From Bacteroidales bacterium (GTDB lineage: Bacteria > Bacteroidota > Bacteroidia > Bacteroidales > GCA-2748055): a stretch of 64,000 nucleotides of DNA. Location of the stretch: positions 1-64,000 of the forward strand of contig JAGLOO010000008.1 in NCBI GenBank assembly GCA_023138875.1, written 5' to 3'. A model generated the notes under the pieces. The model saw nothing but the letters and a program-made list of their open reading frames with translations, made no database searches and was not told the origin of the DNA. The translations under genes and the position numbers were made by a program. This document shows positions 26,961-35,266 of the stretch, one piece after another (the stretch's first letter is position 1; each line of letters starts with the position of its first letter).

Positions 26961-27000
26961 TTTAAAAAGTGCCTGTCCGAAATGCAGGTTTCGGACAGGC
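26961..27000 (-). terminator. Rho-independent terminator on the minus strand
   Basis: GCCTGTCCGAAA (26971-26982) and TTTCGGACAGGC (26989-27000) form a perfect 12-bp stem with a 6-base loop. Read on the minus strand the stem is followed by ACTTTTT. It lies 12 bases beyond the stop of the 27013 gene and upstream of the TonB receptor gene, where it would end or attenuate the transcript. Confidence 0.82.
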
Positions 27001-27012
27001 CCGTACTCACAA

Positions 27013-28269
27013 TTACTGTTTCAGAAACTTGTTATGGCTTACGTAGTTTTCTGCTTCTACAATAATCGTATACATTCCAGTTTGAAGGTGACCTATAGAG
27101 AGGGCATGCTGATCGAATCCCCCGGCGGTGATGGCCTGCTGATGAACCATCTGTCCGGCCGTGTTATACATACGGACCCGGACATCGCCCCGGGCATCCA
27201 GTACAATGGTGATGTGATCGCTGGCAGGATTGGGGTAAAGCTCTAGCATGCTGATCTCAAGTGTTGCCCCAGTGGATGTGGGTGCATCCAGGAGCTTCTG
27301 TTCAAAGGTGTATTTGCCTTCCGAACTACCCGTGAAAGCGGTGAAATACATCTTCCAGTAGGTGGAATCTGTTCCTTCGGCATTCATGACCTTTGCAAAG
27401 AAAACCCGGTCATCATCCAACACATAGGCCATGCTGCCCATATCAAAGGTTTTCCAGTCGGACCCGATAACACTGATGGTATCTTTGAAGTCGCTTTCGG
27501 AAAAGGTTTCGTAATCTGCCTGCGCAACCCCGCTCACTTCCTGAAGGCTTACCCTGGCAGAATTGGCCAGTACACCGGTCACATAGTAGGGGATCGTATA
27601 GTCATAGTACTTGGTAAATACCAGGTCCCAGTCCGCCGAGGTGGATTCATTCTCCACGACTTGCTTTGATTCCAGGGAATAGGAAATGTGGTTCTTATCC
27701 ATGTAGGGATCAGCCTCAAGGGTGTCGGTATGCTCATCGGTTCCATCCAGGTTGGCAAACTTGAAGATCCAGGTATTGGCACCTGAATTGGGATCCTTAT
27801 CCACTATCCAGAGTTTTTTATAGCTCCCGGAAGCGGTAAGGATCACATACAGGCTGTCTCCTACAATATGGTGATTTGCCATGCTGTAACGTCCCCAACC
27901 GTAATCAAAATCATCCCCTTCCACCTGGTTCTGCATAAAGGCTCCTTCATCCCATGATGCAATGGAATTATACAATGGAGTCCAGGTCATCCCGGTGGTG
28001 TCCAGTGTTTCCCATGCGCTGATATCCCCACCCGTGTAGGTGTAGAGTTCAACCATTGCTCCGCTATTGGCCAGAATATTGATCCCGTACCTGTTCGTTG
28101 GAAAACTCAGGTCCCATGCGGTTCTGTCCGATGTGGAAACTGTACCGCCTGTGAAGCTGTAATAGGCTTCATTTGCATATCCTGCACCTGTGACCACGTC
28201 GACAGTTGACTGTGCAAAAGCACTCATCACAAATACGCATGCTGCTAAAAGTGTAAAAGTTCTCTTCAT
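27013..28269 (-). CDS. Two-domain HmuY-like protein with T9SS C-terminal signal
   Basis: This 418-residue protein has a standard signal peptide (TLLAACVFVMSAFAQS), not a lipobox. Two HmuY-like modules follow: EAYYSFTGGTVSTSDRTAWD with a later WIVDKDPNSGANTWIFKFAN, and TSADWDLVFTKYYDYTIPYY with YWKMYFTAFTGSSEGKYTFE. The last ~75 residues are a type A T9SS sorting domain (LELYPNPASDHITIVLDARG ... GMYTIIVEAENY). It should therefore be secreted or surface-anchored by the Por system instead of by lipidation. It is the last gene before the terminator and is two bases from the flavin/Fe-S protein gene. Confidence 0.8.
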   Translation of the reverse strand: MKRTFTLLAACVFVMSAFAQSTVDVVTGAGYANEAYYSFTGGTVSTSDRTAWDLSFPTNRYGINILANSGAMVELYTYTGGDISAWETLDTTGMTWTPLYNSIASWDEGAFMQNQVEGDDFDYGWGRYSMANHHIVGDSLYVILTASGSYKKLWIVDKDPNSGANTWIFKFANLDGTDEHTDTLEADPYMDKNHISYSLESKQVVENESTSADWDLVFTKYYDYTIPYYVTGVLANSARVSLQEVSGVAQADYETFSESDFKDTISVIGSDWKTFDMGSMAYVLDDDRVFFAKVMNAEGTDSTYWKMYFTAFTGSSEGKYTFEQKLLDAPTSTGATLEISMLELYPNPASDHITIVLDARGDVRVRMYNTAGQMVHQQAITAGGFDQHALSIGHLQTGMYTIIVEAENYVSHNKFLKQ

Positions 28270-28270
28270 G

Positions 28271-29602
28271 TTAAATTGTTTTATGTATTGATTTGTATGA
28301 ATCTGATTTGAATCTCTTCTCTGCCAGGTCCGATACGGTATCCAGGACGCAGCCTGTTGGGCACAGGGCCCGGCACCAGAGATTTGGTACCCTGAGTGAT
28401 ATAAGAACCATCCCCAGTGAAACCCAGAACATCACGCTGCTCAACTCCTCACCGAAGAGGTGAGGAAAGAGTTCATAACGGGACAGGATATCCAGTCCGG
28501 CCAGGTACCCGGCAATGATAAACACCGCTACTGCATAGCGTATTAGCCTCAACTGCCTGTTGGTCAGGAAGAATTGCTTTTTGGGGAAAGGCGATATCTT
28601 CTGTACCAGGCGCTGGGCGTTCCCGTATGGACAGACATGCTTGCAGTAGCTGTTCCTGAACCAGATGGCAGATACCAGGACCAGGCCGATGTAGGCAATG
28701 GTAAAAACAGACAGACCCCTGCTTGCAAAAGCCTGGATGAACAGCAAAAAAGTAAAAGAAGAATTCAGGTAAAAACCCAGCCAGGCAAGGGAGACCAACG
28801 ATACAATCAGGATCACCGGTTTTCTGCGAAATTTCCGTAAACTCATTGCCAGGAACATTATTACCAGGAGTGCCAGGTTCAGGATCCATATCCTGCTCAG
28901 TTTTGCTTCTACCAAAAATGAACCAGTCCCCCGTGAAGGAAAGGCCTCGAATGAGGCCCAGTAAAGCTCGTTCACAGCCCGGGCAACTGCCACGCTGCTA
29001 ATGGTGGCACCTGAAACCGCATCCAGGGTATGACTGCGATCCAGCTCCAGGCCGGTGTACTGAGTGAAATATCCGGCGGTGCTCATCTTCCTCAGGTAGA
29101 ATGGGGTCTCCGATGATCCCTTGTAGATCAGGCTGTCCATCTTCCCATCATTGCCCATGACCAGGGCCAGATCGATGGGACCGTTAAAACCTTTCACATT
29201 ACTCATTCCGTTGTTTTCCATATACAGCGAGAAATCCTCCAGTTCTGCAAACAGGAAACCGGATTTGCTACTTACCCTTAGCGGATCCACTCCAAGATCA
29301 TTGCTGATCCTGGAGCTGAATTCACTATCCGATTCCGATGAACCGATGCATATTTGCCCGAATCCCTGAGTGGTCCCAGGCTTCGCTCCTATCATACCAA
29401 ACCCTCCTTCTGTTTCTTCCTCCAGGTCAAGCAGGCCAAAACCTCCCAAAGCATCAGGATCATCACCAAAAATGGTTCCTCCCTCATCCTGGTAAGCTTT
29501 TATGGCCATATCCCTGTTCTTTTCAGGAAGGATCAGGATCAAGCCTGTCAGCACAAGAACCAGCGCGCTCACCAGTATTTTCCTGAGATATTTCAGATTC
29601 AA
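28271..29602 (-). CDS. NosR/RnfG-like FMN-binding and Fe-S membrane protein
   Basis: This 443-residue protein combines an extracytoplasmic FMN-binding domain with the covalent-flavin motif SGATIS (Thr200 in HTLDAVSGATISS), several TM helices at residues ~235-400, and two CxxxCP motifs (YCKHVCPYGNAQ and WCRALCPTGCVLD) of the NosR/NapH type. It should pass electrons across the inner membrane to a periplasmic or surface acceptor. The start is TTG 29602, 17 bases after the chelatase gene; no ATG begins the N-terminal hydrophobic segment. There is no nos or nap gene nearby, so a role in reducing ferric iron or heme is inferred from context. Confidence 0.78.
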   Translation of the reverse strand: MNLKYLRKILVSALVLVLTGLILILPEKNRDMAIKAYQDEGGTIFGDDPDALGGFGLLDLEEETEGGFGMIGAKPGTTQGFGQICIGSSESDSEFSSRISNDLGVDPLRVSSKSGFLFAELEDFSLYMENNGMSNVKGFNGPIDLALVMGNDGKMDSLIYKGSSETPFYLRKMSTAGYFTQYTGLELDRSHTLDAVSGATISSVAVARAVNELYWASFEAFPSRGTGSFLVEAKLSRIWILNLALLVIMFLAMSLRKFRRKPVILIVSLVSLAWLGFYLNSSFTFLLFIQAFASRGLSVFTIAYIGLVLVSAIWFRNSYCKHVCPYGNAQRLVQKISPFPKKQFFLTNRQLRLIRYAVAVFIIAGYLAGLDILSRYELFPHLFGEELSSVMFWVSLGMVLISLRVPNLWCRALCPTGCVLDTVSDLAEKRFKSDSYKSIHKTI

Positions 29603-29618
29603 AAGTTTTGAATGCGTG

Positions 29619-30536
29619 TTACTTAAGGGTTTCTGCTACAATGTCGATCACCCACCTGTCGATCTCAGGATCTGGAAGCACGGCATCCGGCTTGTAGAGC
29701 ACCCCCTCCCCGGAGGGATCCCCGGCCTGGATTCCCTCTACGATATTGCCTTCCTGGAATTTTTCATCCACAGCTACAAGTATGGGTATGACCACCGCCT
29801 TTTCTTTCACAGAAAGCACCTGTTCCACAGCTCTTGCTGTTGGTTTGGAATCGAAATGCACGATGTGTCCGCACCAGGCGTAGCTAATGTGATCCATTTC
29901 TTCCTGAGCTTTCAGGTATTTCCCGATTTCCACGATCAGCTCCGTCCACTGTTGCTCGTAGGGTTTGGAACCGTAGGCCACCAGTACCACACCTTCATTG
30001 CCTTTATCTTGGCTGAGATCCCGGTAGCGCCGGGCCACATTTTTCTTAAGATAGCCCGGGAAGTCCAGCAGGGGAGTCAGGGTAACACTGGCTTCAGGCT
30101 GGTACACCTCAATCCCTTCCTCTTTAAGCTTGCCCTGTACATCAGGATTGGACTGCATGCCTACAATGTTCTGGATATCGTCGGCCGTATGTGTACTTAC
30201 TGTCAGGAAAAGAGGAACGATGATAACCTCAGAAAACCCTTCCTGGTCGAAGGTTTTCAGCTGCGAAGCAATACTGGGCTCGGTATACTCCATAAAGGCG
30301 GAACGGACCTCGGCCACTCCTGTTTTCAGGATCTCTGCTTCCACACGGGTTTCAACGTCCAGGAGCATCTGGCGCCAATTGGGGGAATGCGACCCATGGC
30401 TTACGATCAGGACCCCGATTTTTGCTTCGCCTTCAGTCTCATCCTGGTTTTGGGTCCGGGTATTCGTGTCCGGTCTTGAATTACAGGAAAAAAGCAGCAA
30501 GGAGCTGGCAACAATTATAAACAGTCGTAATTTCAT
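29619..30536 (-). CDS. CbiX/CbiK-type tetrapyrrole chelatase made as a lipoprotein
   Basis: This 305-residue protein has a lipobox (IIVASSLLLFSCNS, Cys18) followed by two CbiX-type halves: IGVLIVSHGSHSPNW with the expected active-site His, VIIVPLFLTVSTHTADDI, then VVLVAYGSKPYEQQW and a C-terminal VVIPILVAVDEKF. Family members insert cobalt, nickel or iron into sirohydrochlorin or precorrins. Most are cytosolic; a lipidated one must act in the periplasm or at the outer membrane. With HmuY, TonB and a flavin/Fe-S protein around it, it may insert or remove metal from captured tetrapyrroles. A good promoter lies upstream (30564-30595). Confidence 0.8.
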   Translation of the reverse strand: MKLRLFIIVASSLLLFSCNSRPDTNTRTQNQDETEGEAKIGVLIVSHGSHSPNWRQMLLDVETRVEAEILKTGVAEVRSAFMEYTEPSIASQLKTFDQEGFSEVIIVPLFLTVSTHTADDIQNIVGMQSNPDVQGKLKEEGIEVYQPEASVTLTPLLDFPGYLKKNVARRYRDLSQDKGNEGVVLVAYGSKPYEQQWTELIVEIGKYLKAQEEMDHISYAWCGHIVHFDSKPTARAVEQVLSVKEKAVVIPILVAVDEKFQEGNIVEGIQAGDPSGEGVLYKPDAVLPDPEIDRWVIDIVAETLK

Positions 30537-30563
30537 ATGCGCTTATTTAGATTAAATCAAGTG

Positions 30564-30595
30564 CAAAAATAGTCACCGAATCTTCCGCATACAAT
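30564..30595 (-). promoter_or_regulatory. Bacteroidota-type promoter for the chelatase operon
   Basis: On the minus strand, ATTG (30595-30592) and TATTTTTG (30571-30564) are separated by 20 bases, matching the -33 TTTG / -7 TAnnTTTG consensus of Bacteroidota except for one base in the -33 box. The start codon is 27 bases downstream of the -7 box. It would drive 29619-30536 and probably the two following genes. Confidence 0.5.
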
Positions 30596-30648
30596 CCCAA
30601 ATAGTAGTGATTTTATGCCTACGAAGGAATCCCTGTCAGCAAATGAGA

Positions 30649-32382
30649 TCAGTCCATAGACATCTGTCTGTCAACCATCCCGGCAAATATACCCCCTTCA
30701 AGAATCAACTTCTGCGGATCCCCGTTTTCCACTACTTCCCCCTTGTGCAGGACCACCACTTTGTCTGCATTGGCTACGGTGCGCATGCGGTGGGCAATGA
30801 TGATCACGGTCTTGTCCCGGATCAGCTCGGAAATCCCGGCCTGGATCAGGGTCTCATTTTCTACATCTATGGATGCTGTGGCTTCATCCAGAAGCACAAT
30901 AGGTGCATCCTTTAGAAGAGCGCGGGCAATTGAAATACGCTGACGCTCACCGCCCGACAGGGTTTCCCCGTTCTCCCCGATTACTGTCTGATATCCTTCC
31001 GGCAGGCGGGATACAAACTCATCGCAACGGGCCAGGCGGGCCACCTTCACTACTTCTTCATCGGAGGCATCCCGGCGTCCCAGGCGGATGTTTTCCATTA
31101 CAGAAGCATTGAAGAGGACCACATCCTGGAAGACTACAGAATAGTGTTTCAACAGCACTTCCGGATCAATGCCACTGATATCTTCCCCTCCTAGCAGGAT
31201 CCGGCCGCAACTGGCATCCCAGAAGCGGGCCGCCAGCTTGGCCGAGGTGGTTTTCCCTCCCCCAGAGGGCCCTACCAGTGCAGTGATTTCCCCCTGTCTG
31301 GCTGTGAAGTTCACATCACTTAATACCTGCTTGTCGCTTTCATAGGAGAAATCTACATGTTCAAAAGTGATATCGAAACTGGCTGGCGAGAACTCCTCCA
31401 GGCCCTGCTGTACGGGAAGAGCTTCCATTTCGCGCATGCGCCTGATGCGGATATCCAGGTAGAAAAGAGCGGCCAGACTATTAAAGACCTCGTTTACAGG
31501 TTCGTAAATACGGGAAGCAATCATTAGGAAGATCAGGAAAATGAACAGATCAATGGTCCCGGCCGTCAGCAGCCTGGCACCCACGATGATAACCGTTGCC
31601 AGGCCAAGTTTGAGCAGAACTACAGAAACATTCAGCAGCATCCCATTCAGGAGTTCCCCGCTGATCAGGCTTTTTTCATAGCGGCCCAGTTTATTCTCCA
31701 GTCTATCCCGGTATCTGTGCTCCAGCCGGTAGGCCTTGATCTCCTGGATGGTGTCCAGGCCTTCCTGGATATGCTCGCTCACATCCCTCTTCCGATCATA
31801 AATGACCCGGTGGTTCTTCATTTGGAATTTCTTGGAAAGGAAAAAGGCAAAAACTGCCAGGGGAACCACCCAGAACAGGGCCAACGAAAGCTGCCAGTTA
31901 TAGAAGAAGAGACCAATGGCCATGAGCAGGATGCTGGCTGTAGCAGCAAACACCTGGGGTACCGCATGTGAAAAAGTATGCTCCAAGTCAGTGGTATCAT
32001 TCATAATGGTCGCCGTCAAGTCGGACAGGTTTTTCTCCCCGAAAAAGGCCAGGGGCAGGATGCGTAGTTTTTCGGCAAGATTTAGCCTCCTGTTGGCACT
32101 TTCAGTATAGATGGCCAGATAGGTGCTTTTATACTGAAATACGGCAATCAACCACATGACCGCCATAAAGGCCAGGGCCAGAATAACATAGTACCAGAGA
32201 CCGTGTGCAGGTGCAGATGCCGGATCAAAAACACCGCGCAGATAATCATCCAGGAAGAGAAAGATAAATACAGCCGGAAGCATCAGGGACAGGTTCAGCA
32301 AAGTGGTCCAGGCCACCGCCTTTAGAAAATCCACGGCGCCCTTTCGGGTCATGGCAAAACGATCCATCACAAAACTAAGCAT
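30649..32382 (-). CDS. ABC exporter half-transporter (IrtB/YbtQ-like)
   Basis: This 577-residue protein has an N-terminal six-TM exporter domain and a C-terminal ATPase with Walker A (GPSGGGKTTSAK), Q-loop, signature LSGGERQRISIAR, Walker B (IVLLDEATASID) and the H-loop AHRMRTV. It overlaps the upstream half-transporter gene by 8 bases and a GGAGGTGA sequence precedes its ATG, so the two likely form a heterodimer. Pairs of this type in TonB/iron loci (IrtAB, YbtPQ) have an exporter fold but import siderophores or act on heme; a plain exporter role is also possible. Confidence 0.82.
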   Translation of the reverse strand: MLSFVMDRFAMTRKGAVDFLKAVAWTTLLNLSLMLPAVFIFLFLDDYLRGVFDPASAPAHGLWYYVILALAFMAVMWLIAVFQYKSTYLAIYTESANRRLNLAEKLRILPLAFFGEKNLSDLTATIMNDTTDLEHTFSHAVPQVFAATASILLMAIGLFFYNWQLSLALFWVVPLAVFAFFLSKKFQMKNHRVIYDRKRDVSEHIQEGLDTIQEIKAYRLEHRYRDRLENKLGRYEKSLISGELLNGMLLNVSVVLLKLGLATVIIVGARLLTAGTIDLFIFLIFLMIASRIYEPVNEVFNSLAALFYLDIRIRRMREMEALPVQQGLEEFSPASFDITFEHVDFSYESDKQVLSDVNFTARQGEITALVGPSGGGKTTSAKLAARFWDASCGRILLGGEDISGIDPEVLLKHYSVVFQDVVLFNASVMENIRLGRRDASDEEVVKVARLARCDEFVSRLPEGYQTVIGENGETLSGGERQRISIARALLKDAPIVLLDEATASIDVENETLIQAGISELIRDKTVIIIAHRMRTVANADKVVVLHKGEVVENGDPQKLILEGGIFAGMVDRQMSMD

Positions 32383-34150
32383 GGCTCACCTCCTTTCTTC
32401 CCAGGGTCCACCTGACCGATTGTTTGTATTCCTTCCACATTTTTGCATAGAGTCCCTTCTCTTGAAGCAATTCCTCGTGTTGCCCCTCTTCGACAATCTT
32501 CCCCCGGTTGATTACAATGATCCTGTCGGCATCCATTACCGAACTCAAGCGGTGGGCAATCATCAATACCGTTTTTCCCTTGCCCAGCTCCCTGAGGCCC
32601 TGCTGTATAAGGTGTTCGTTCTCCGGATCGGCAAAGGCCGTGGCCTCATCCAGCACAACAATGGGTGCATCCTTCAACATGGCCCTTGCCAGGGCCATAC
32701 GCTGTTGCTCCCCTCCTGAAAGATAGGTACCTTCAACACCGATACGGGTATCTAATCCATTTGGAAGCCGCTCGAGGATCTCCTCACACTGAGCCATCAG
32801 CAAGGCCTTCTGCATCTCTGCTTCCGTAGCATCCGGCTTCCCAAAGAGCAGGTTCTCCCGGAGACTGGTTTTAAAAAGCCGTGTATTCTGAAACACGAAG
32901 GATATGGAGTCCATGAGATCTTCATTAGCCATGTTGCGGACATCCACACCGCCAATCCTTACACTCCCCTCATCCACATCCCAGAAACGGGGTATCAGCC
33001 TGGCCATGGTGGTCTTTCCCCCGCCGGAAGCCCCCACCAGGGCAACACGACTTCCCTCTGGAACTGTGAAGCTAACCCCATCCACAGCTCTCTGTCCGCT
33101 TCCGGGATAACTGAAACTCACATTTTTAAACCGGATATCAAAAGTTTTGGGTCTGGAACCCTCGGTTGCCTCGGGGAGCAGGGTGCCGGATAGGAGTTCT
33201 TCCATCCGATTAATAGCTTCCGTGGCCTGAGCACCGGCCTGGTTCAGGTACATATTCCGCATGATGGACTGGGCGAAAACCGGGGTAATAAGAATATAGA
33301 AGAACAGGTTCAGCACCACTCCGGCCAGGTTCCCGGTATTGCCAATCAGCAAAATAGCCACCGGAACCAGGAAAAAGGCAAAGCCGTTTATCATGACGGT
33401 GTAGGTGGACATGGATTTTTCCCAGTTACGGGTGTATTCAGACACCATGTCCCGGTAACGGAGAATACTGGCATGGAAATTTTTAAAGGAAAACACAGTC
33501 TGCTGGAAGACCTTCACCACGGGGATCCCCCGGACATATTCCACCGCTTCGGTATTCATCTCTTCCAGTGAATTCATATACTGGTTCATGAAATACCTGC
33601 CCTTTCCTCCCATCATGAAGGCCATAACCCCCATGGCCGAGAAAATGGGTACCAGGCAGGCCAGGCCAAGTCTCCAGTCAAAGACAAAGATCAGTACCAG
33701 GGTTCCCAGGGGCGCAAGGATGGTCCCGGCCAGATCGGGAAGCTGGTGAGCCAGAAAACCATGGGTAATACTTACATTGTCATCTATGATCTTCCGAATG
33801 CGCCCTACGGTTTGCTGGTTGAAAAAGCCCAGGGGCTGATCAAGGATCCGTTTCATAGCATCCCCCCTCATTCGCGACTCCACACGAAAGGCTACCAGGT
33901 GCGATACGGTCAGGGCCAGGAAGTAGAGTACGACCCCGGAAACTGCTGTTCCCACCGCCCACCAGGCATAGGTGCTGATTTGTTCATGTGCCTCATCAGC
34001 CGCCACTCTGAATAGTATACGGGCAATGAGCCAGATAAAAATGTAGGGCAGCATCCCGCACAGGGTGCTGAGGGCTGACAGGACCATGGCTCCTGGCAGG
34101 AAGCCCCGGCGGCCCTTCAGATAGGTCTTGAGCATAAATAAGATCTTCAT
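32375..34150 (-). CDS. ABC exporter half-transporter (IrtA/YbtP-like)
   Basis: This 591-residue protein has the same layout as its partner: a six-TM domain (LSALSTLCGMLPYIFIWLIA) and an ATPase with Walker A (GASGGGKTTMARL), signature LSGGEQQRMALAR and Walker B (IVVLDEATAFAD), where the usual Ser-x-Asp after the Glu reads Phe-Ala-Asp. I chose ATG 34150 over an upstream in-frame ATG at 34252 because the hydrophobic N terminus starts there. It is the first gene of a two-gene unit reading away from the HmuY/TonB pair at 34507. Confidence 0.82.
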   Translation of the reverse strand: MKILFMLKTYLKGRRGFLPGAMVLSALSTLCGMLPYIFIWLIARILFRVAADEAHEQISTYAWWAVGTAVSGVVLYFLALTVSHLVAFRVESRMRGDAMKRILDQPLGFFNQQTVGRIRKIIDDNVSITHGFLAHQLPDLAGTILAPLGTLVLIFVFDWRLGLACLVPIFSAMGVMAFMMGGKGRYFMNQYMNSLEEMNTEAVEYVRGIPVVKVFQQTVFSFKNFHASILRYRDMVSEYTRNWEKSMSTYTVMINGFAFFLVPVAILLIGNTGNLAGVVLNLFFYILITPVFAQSIMRNMYLNQAGAQATEAINRMEELLSGTLLPEATEGSRPKTFDIRFKNVSFSYPGSGQRAVDGVSFTVPEGSRVALVGASGGGKTTMARLIPRFWDVDEGSVRIGGVDVRNMANEDLMDSISFVFQNTRLFKTSLRENLLFGKPDATEAEMQKALLMAQCEEILERLPNGLDTRIGVEGTYLSGGEQQRMALARAMLKDAPIVVLDEATAFADPENEHLIQQGLRELGKGKTVLMIAHRLSSVMDADRIIVINRGKIVEEGQHEELLQEKGLYAKMWKEYKQSVRWTLGRKEVSHA

Positions 34151-34506
34151 TTTCCTTTGTCTTGAGTCTCGCTTACAGATTGTATTTCCCCGTTTCTCAT
34201 CTACTCTTCCCGGAGCAGCCTGAAACTTCCTGCCATATGCAGCCTTGTCCAATGTTCATTCACCGATTGCCTGAGTACGATCATTGTTTTTGATTTTAGA
34301 AGTTTAAAGTAACAGGCAGACAAGGGATATTGCAATCATTATTAATGGTGAAATAATCCCTGGCCCTTCATCAGATTTGGGGAGCGTGTCTTACTCCCCA
34401 TTAATCAGGAGGAATATCCCGAAATACCCTCAATTATTGGGATTGGATTATCTCTGCATGTTCACTTCTTTTGTTATTCGAATTCAACTTAAAAAAATCA
34501 CAAACA
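34151..34506. other. Divergent intergenic region of the heme/iron island
   Basis: These ~355 bases separate the ABC pair (minus) from the HmuY-like/TonB pair (plus), so promoters for both must lie here. I see a small dyad GGGGAG/CTCCCC (34379-34399) and A/T-rich DNA around 34290-34350, but no convincing -33/-7 pair and no clear Fur or other operator sequence. Confidence 0.4.
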
Positions 34507-35205
34507 ATGAAAACGAAATCATGGTTATTCCTTGCATTATTTACCTTCCTGGCCGGGACGGTATTTGTGGCATGTGACGAAAACGGAAACAACGATCCCG
34601 ATCCCAATGAAGGGAAATTCGAAAGCCTGGAATCCCCCTACCTTATCTGTGCCAACCGAAATCCAGGCGGTGTGGGATTCGACTTTGAGTACAGGGAGGA
34701 CACTGGAGGTGGAAACAACATCGATTCCACAACGGTAACCGACTTCGAAGAGGACATTGTGATCAAGACCATAAAGGGAGAAAAGCCCGATGGCAGCCTG
34801 GGCGGAGCCCCATACATCAAGTTATACGACAATTCGGTGGAAGCGGTGAACTATTCCAGCGTGGATCCATCCTGCACAGGCATGACCGGATTTAACGCAT
34901 TAAGCAGTTCGAATATACAGAGCTATTCCCTGCAGAATGATGATGAAAGCTTTGATGTTTCGACTGTACCCACCGGGGACACAGGAAAACCCATCATGGC
35001 GGACCTGATGACCGAATACGGTAAACTGGCCATTGGCATCAAATGGAAAACTGCCGCCAACAACAAAGTGGCCGATGACGAACCTGTCTGGATCATCAAG
35101 ACCCGCGACGGACGCCTTGTTAAACTCATTGTAAGCGATTTTCCCGCCGATCCGGCTCCTACTTCCACCGGCTTTATTTCCATCAGTTGGGATTTTGTAG
35201 ACTAA
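34507..35205 (+). CDS. HmuY-like lipoprotein
   Basis: This 232-residue lipoprotein (FTFLAGTVFVACDENGNN) resembles HmuY in size and in its C-terminal strands (DDEPVWIIKTRDGRLVKLIV, STGFISISWDF), which parallel VIKTADEKYVKIWLKD of the protein at 20820. The middle part has the segment GGVGFDFEYREDTGGGNNID. It precedes a TonB receptor gene by about 60 bases. Assignment to HmuY rests on C-terminal similarity and context and is less certain than for the other copies. Confidence 0.65.
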   Translation: MKTKSWLFLALFTFLAGTVFVACDENGNNDPDPNEGKFESLESPYLICANRNPGGVGFDFEYREDTGGGNNIDSTTVTDFEEDIVIKTIKGEKPDGSLGGAPYIKLYDNSVEAVNYSSVDPSCTGMTGFNALSSSNIQSYSLQNDDESFDVSTVPTGDTGKPIMADLMTEYGKLAIGIKWKTAANNKVADDEPVWIIKTRDGRLVKLIVSDFPADPAPTSTGFISISWDFVD

Positions 35206-35266
35206 GATGAAATCCAGATCATTTACACCCCAGATCAGGGATCATGTGGCAGAAAAACAGGTTTAA

